Part shown: in pieces, positions 5,651 to 8,212 of the stretch
How the letters are laid out: each line of letters opens with the position of its first letter
Position numbering within the stretch: the first letter of the stretch is position 1
Assembly (NCBI GenBank): GCA_003483885.1
Contig: DMXI01000134.1
Span: 1-8,212 of the forward strand
Direction: 5' to 3'
DNA length: 8,212 bases
Source: Microscillaceae bacterium
GTDB lineage: Bacteria; Bacteroidota; Bacteroidia; Cytophagales; Microscillaceae
Program-made: the position numbers and the translations under genes
Notes under the pieces: model-generated
The model's database searches: none
Told to the model about the DNA's origin: nothing
Seen by the model: only the letters and a program-made list of their open reading frames with translations

Positions 5651-5769
5651 GTCAAATTCATACTACTAGACATTTTGGCTAAAGTTGGCCAGGAGGACAC
5701 GGCCAACGGCGCAATCGCCTTCGTTTGTGTCTCCACAAACAAAAAATGTCTAGTAGTATGGTCAAAATT
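5651..5769. repeat. Direct repeats flanking the inverted-repeat element, possible target site duplication
   Basis: GTCAAATT (5651-5658) directly abuts the left arm of the inverted repeat, and GTCAAAATT (5761-5769) directly abuts the right arm. They differ by one A in a homopolymer run. Their position exactly at both ends is what a duplicated insertion target would look like, though short AT-rich matches can arise by chance. Confidence 0.45.
5659..5760. repeat. 102-bp inverted-repeat element with three internal hairpins (MITE-like or structured RNA)
   Basis: The ends CATACTACTAGACATTTT (5659-5676) and AAAATGTCTAGTAGTATG (5743-5760) are perfect 18-bp reverse complements. Between them lie three more exact inverted repeats in series. 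GTTGGCC (5684-5690) pairs with GGCCAAC (5701-5707) around a 10-base loop. GGCG (5708-5711) pairs with CGCC (5716-5719). GTTTGTG (5723-5729) pairs with CACAAAC (5734-5740) around TCTC. Either strand can therefore fold into a four-way junction with 72 of 102 bases paired. It encodes no plausible protein. It lies 45 bases upstream of the PyrR-like start and 58 bases upstream of comF. On the - strand the third hairpin is capped by GAGA, a GNRA tetraloop, and the first loop contains CCTCCT. It may be a small non-autonomous mobile element or a leader RNA; the sequence alone does not decide. It is not a simple terminator, since no T run follows either arm. Confidence 0.8.
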
Positions 5770-5797
5770 AAAGATTTGATTTTGAAAATTCTCAAAA
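5763..5797 (-). promoter_or_regulatory. Probable promoter of the PyrR-like gene
   Basis: On the - strand TAATTTTG (5770-5763) matches the TAnnTTTG -7 consensus exactly. TTTTGAG (5797-5791) lies about 22 bases upstream as a -33 element, close to the usual 19-21 bases. Transcription would start near 5757, inside the right arm of the inverted repeat, so nearly the whole 102-bp element would be transcribed as the 5' leader of the gene. The motif also overlaps the right-hand flanking direct repeat. Confidence 0.5.
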
Positions 5798-5818
5798 CCC
5801 AGCAAATATTCTCTCACG

Positions 5819-6550
5819 ATGAAAAAACTAGCCAATACGCTTTTTGGAGACTTCTTATCCTTGATTTTTCCAGAGTTTTGTGTTTGTTGTAATGAATCGC
5901 TTCTCAAAGGCGAAGCCCAAATATGTACTCAATGCAGATATGACCTCCCTATTACCGATTATCATTTGCATCGTCAAAACATTTTATCACAACGTTTTTG
6001 GGGCAAACTCCCCATTGAGTATGCTTTTGCTTATTTGAAGTTTACCAAAGGCGGGAAAGTGCAAAAGATTCTACACGATTTAAAATATAATGGTAATCAG
6101 GAAATTGGGGTAATGCTAGGCAAATGGTACGGGCAGCTACTGGTGGATGCTGGATTGGCCAAACTAGACGCTGATGAAGCTGCAAAAGAGGAAGTTTTTC
6201 AAGTAATACTCCCCATTCCTCTGCATAAGGCCAAGCGCCGCAAGCGAGGCTTTAATCAAAGTGATTGTTTTGCAGAAGGATTGTCCGCAACGACGGCAAT
6301 CCCTTGGCATAGTACTGCCTTGGTGAGAAATAAGGCGACCAAAACCCAAACTAAAAAAGGACGGATGGAACGCTGGCAAAACGTAGAAAATATTTTTGAA
6401 GTAGTGGCTCCTGAAATAGTCAAGGGTAAACATGTATTACTGGTAGACGATGTAGTCACTACTGGATCTACCTTAGAGGCTTGTGCCCAATCAATTTTAC
6501 AGGCAGGAGCAGTTAAAATAAGCATTGCTACCTTGGCAGTGGCAATTTAG
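5819..6550 (+). CDS. comF: ComF-family phosphoribosyltransferase-like protein
   Basis: The 243-residue protein has the two-part ComF layout. The N-terminal zinc-ribbon has two CxxC pairs: C21-C24 within FCVCC, and C36-C39 (ICTQC). A phosphoribosyltransferase domain follows, with LPIPLHKAKRRKRGFNQ (131-147) and the PRPP-binding loop VLLVDDVVTTGSTLE (206-220). LKYNG and the conserved RRKRGFNQ block are hallmarks of ComF rather than of nucleotide-salvage enzymes. In naturally competent bacteria ComF is a cytoplasmic protein needed for DNA uptake and interacts with DprA and PriA. In Bacteroidota it is widespread and its substrate, if any, is unknown. The ATG at 5819 gives a complete N terminus just before the zinc ribbon. 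No clear + strand promoter is seen. The stop TAG (6548-6550) overlaps the stop of the converging 496-aa gene. Confidence 0.9.
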   Translation: MKKLANTLFGDFLSLIFPEFCVCCNESLLKGEAQICTQCRYDLPITDYHLHRQNILSQRFWGKLPIEYAFAYLKFTKGGKVQKILHDLKYNGNQEIGVMLGKWYGQLLVDAGLAKLDADEAAKEEVFQVILPIPLHKAKRRKRGFNQSDCFAEGLSATTAIPWHSTALVRNKATKTQTKKGRMERWQNVENIFEVVAPEIVKGKHVLLVDDVVTTGSTLEACAQSILQAGAVKISIATLAVAI

Positions 6551-8037
6551 CGGTGCTTGGAACATTTTTCGTCGATCCAAGCCTCAAAATCGAGGTAATC
6601 CAGATGGCGAGAACGCTCTTGCGGGGTATGTGCCGTAAATAACTCTTGTTTTAGTTGAACAAAAAAACCAGGATATTCGGCTGGAGGATGTACGCATATT
6701 TTAGCAAAAAAGCCCAATATTTTTTTTTCAAAGGGTTGTGTGGTTTGTTTTCGCTTTTTTAAAAACCTACGGCAAGATTCTACGGCATATTTAAGCACCA
6801 AGATATTACCTAGTTCAAAGTGGATGATCAGGTTGAGAAAACGAGCATACGTCTCTAAATCTTCTCGTGCCGTTTCCCAGCGGACATTGAGTATTTTATT
6901 AAGCCATTTGAGCGCCTCGTGGCATTGGTGGTTTTTGAAGTATAAATAAGCAAATTGGTAATAAAAACTTAGTAAATAATCTTTGGGTACTCTTGGTTCA
7001 TGTTGCTTTAAAAAGGCTTCAATGGTAGGAATGAGCCCTATGCCTTGCGAATGTAAATGAGCATCTCTGTACATTTCCAGTTCTACATTGTAGGTGTGCA
7101 ATTGCACCTTTAAGTTTTTTGCGGTTAGCTCTTTAATCTGGTATTTGGCGGGGGCATCCCTAATTTTATGCAGCACCTCAGGAATTAAATCGTACGCTTT
7201 TTTATCTAGTAATAACCCTACTTTGTTATTTAGTAAAGTCAAATAGGCACTCAAATCTTCTACGATGTGGTCTGGTTGAGCTTCTAGTATCTCGACTAAC
7301 TGATCTACTATTTCAATGGCTTTTTCATAATCTTTTTCGATCATTACATAATAAGCCATCAAACTATGATGATAGAGTTTTTTGGCTTGGATAGTGTCGG
7401 CTTTTTGAGCATCACTAAACCATTCATTTTGTAAAAAGAGAGAGGCTTCTGAGGCTTTACTCAAGCGCGTAATCAAGTGGATGGACCAATCCCAATAATG
7501 ATTGAGATGATTTAACTTCTGAACCACCACTTTATTCTCCTGAATCAACGCATCCAAAGGTTTCTGGGTATTGATGCTCAACGATGTAGCCAGGCATAAT
7601 CGCCTTTTCCAATCATTAATTTCAACTAATACGGGGAGTTTTTCATAGGTAGTGGCCAATTGGTGTGCTTTGTCTAGTACATGACGACATTGATCATACA
7701 ACTCTTTATGAAATAATATTTCTACATCTCGAAGCAAATCACGCAACTCAGCCTCTTTGGATAGTTTGGTGTGAAAGTTACGCAAGCTTTTGAGAATCAA
7801 TTGATTGAGGTAGTTTTTAGTTACGTGGAGCTGCTTGATAAAAGCCTGGCCGGCAAATTTTTGCTTGATGGCTTGTTCGTCATACACAGTTTGTTGGTCT
7901 ATGGCCTCAAATAACCGTAAATAGTTATTGTTTTTGGCATCTCCTCCCTTTTGATGGGCTACAAATAGCTTGAAATAGCGCTTTTCGGCCTTTGATAATG
8001 ACTTAATCAATAAAAAAAGGTGTTGCTTTTTGGACAT
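6547..8037 (-). CDS. Helical-repeat (TPR-like) protein of unknown function
   Basis: A 496-residue soluble protein, almost entirely predicted helix, with no signal peptide or membrane segment. The N terminus LFLLIKSLSKAEKRYFKLF (residues 7-25) is a pattern I associate with uncharacterised Bacteroidota proteins. The middle and C-terminal parts show degenerate TPR-like pairs, for example SLMAYYVMIEKDYEKAIEIV (225-244), and FAYLYFKNHQCHEALKWLNK (372-391), which carries the typical A/Y-F-x-x-x-x-x-x-E-A-L spacing of TPR helices. A scaffold or protein-interaction role is plausible, but no partner is indicated. The C terminus (FEAWIDEKCSKHR) is basic. The gene converges on comF, and the two stop codons overlap at 6547-6550 with no terminator between them. 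Upstream, TAATTTTA (8067-8060 on the - strand) is one base from the TAnnTTTG consensus and could be its promoter, but no -33 element is visible. Confidence 0.7.
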   Translation of the reverse strand: MSKKQHLFLLIKSLSKAEKRYFKLFVAHQKGGDAKNNNYLRLFEAIDQQTVYDEQAIKQKFAGQAFIKQLHVTKNYLNQLILKSLRNFHTKLSKEAELRDLLRDVEILFHKELYDQCRHVLDKAHQLATTYEKLPVLVEINDWKRRLCLATSLSINTQKPLDALIQENKVVVQKLNHLNHYWDWSIHLITRLSKASEASLFLQNEWFSDAQKADTIQAKKLYHHSLMAYYVMIEKDYEKAIEIVDQLVEILEAQPDHIVEDLSAYLTLLNNKVGLLLDKKAYDLIPEVLHKIRDAPAKYQIKELTAKNLKVQLHTYNVELEMYRDAHLHSQGIGLIPTIEAFLKQHEPRVPKDYLLSFYYQFAYLYFKNHQCHEALKWLNKILNVRWETAREDLETYARFLNLIIHFELGNILVLKYAVESCRRFLKKRKQTTQPFEKKILGFFAKICVHPPAEYPGFFVQLKQELFTAHTPQERSRHLDYLDFEAWIDEKCSKHR

Positions 8038-8212
8038 AGACTTATACGTTTTTGTAGTATAAAATTACTCTATTGAGGCATCTAATGGCTTTTTGGGTGA
8101 TTAGGCTTTTACGTTTTTAGAAATTATGCTATTAATATTAGCGTTTGCTCATTTATATTTACATCAAATACTTCACAACAGTCATTATTCTAATTCAAAA
8201 AACTTAAATATT
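8038..8212. other. AT-rich intergenic region at the right edge
   Basis: No coding region or RNA gene is visible in these 175 bases. A weak - strand -7-like motif (8060-8067) may serve the 496-aa gene. The 9-mer TACGTTTTT occurs twice (8045-8053 and 8110-8118), 65 bases apart, and each copy is followed by an AT-rich stretch; this may be chance. Whatever lies to the right is outside the window. Confidence 0.4.

Noticed and set aside
5684..5707. Integron attC-like site in the internal hairpin (GTTGGCC / GGCCAAC)
   Set aside because: GTTGGCC does not fit the GTTRRRY core or its complement RYYYAAC, there is no integron integrase, and the 18-bp perfect outer stem is unlike attC.
5659..5760. Bidirectional rho-independent terminator
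   Set aside because: No T run follows the arm on either strand, and the element lies between gene starts, not gene ends.
5638..5907. 89-codon - strand frame spanning the inverted-repeat element
   Set aside because: It overlaps the conserved comF N terminus and the non-coding repeat, and its translation shows no recognisable domain.
8045..8118. Two copies of TACGTTTTT at the right edge as a regulatory or CRISPR-like repeat
   Set aside because: Only two short low-complexity copies 65 bases apart, with no spacer-repeat periodicity.

Overview
The window looks like chromosomal DNA of a Bacteroidota bacterium, most likely a Cytophagales relative; the genus is not determinable from the sequence alone. 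The base composition is moderately AT-rich. Most start codons lack a Shine-Dalgarno sequence, several intergenic regions carry the Bacteroidota-type -7 motif TAnnTTTG, and a GSCFA-domain protein and typical Bacteroidota versions of bS6, bS18 and bL9 are present. Nothing resembles a prophage, an IS transposase gene, a CRISPR array, a tRNA or an rRNA.

Layout: positions 1-864 are the end of the ribosomal operon rpsF-rpsR-rplI, closed by a hairpin terminator at 892-916. A second + strand pair follows (934-2472): a GSCFA/SGNH-like protein and a PNPOx-fold flavoprotein. It converges on a 249-aa protein of unknown function (2538-3287, - strand) that has its own terminator at 2471-2497. A 290-bp divergent intergenic region separates that gene from a TerC-family membrane protein (3578-4483), which is followed by a small TerB-like helical protein (4611-5078). 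A PyrR-like phosphoribosyltransferase (5104-5613, - strand) and a ComF-family phosphoribosyltransferase (5819-6550, + strand) are divergent. Their 205-bp spacer holds the most unusual object in the window. The right end is a 496-aa helical-repeat protein of unknown function on the - strand (6547-8037), whose stop codon overlaps the comF stop, then 175 bp of AT-rich intergenic DNA.

The main candidate for something undescribed is at 5659-5760: a perfect 18-bp inverted repeat enclosing three further hairpins, so that one strand can fold into a four-way junction. It is flanked by near-identical direct repeats (GTCAAATT / GTCAAAATT). It could be a small non-autonomous mobile element (MITE-like). 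It could also be a structured leader RNA of the PyrR-like gene, because a good - strand promoter motif lies just outside its right end. Secondary leads are the TerC/TerB-like neighbourhood with a short leader ORF that has an unusually good Shine-Dalgarno sequence, and the conserved 249-aa protein with no known role. Apart from the ribosomal block, the genes look like separate housekeeping or accessory units rather than one pathway.
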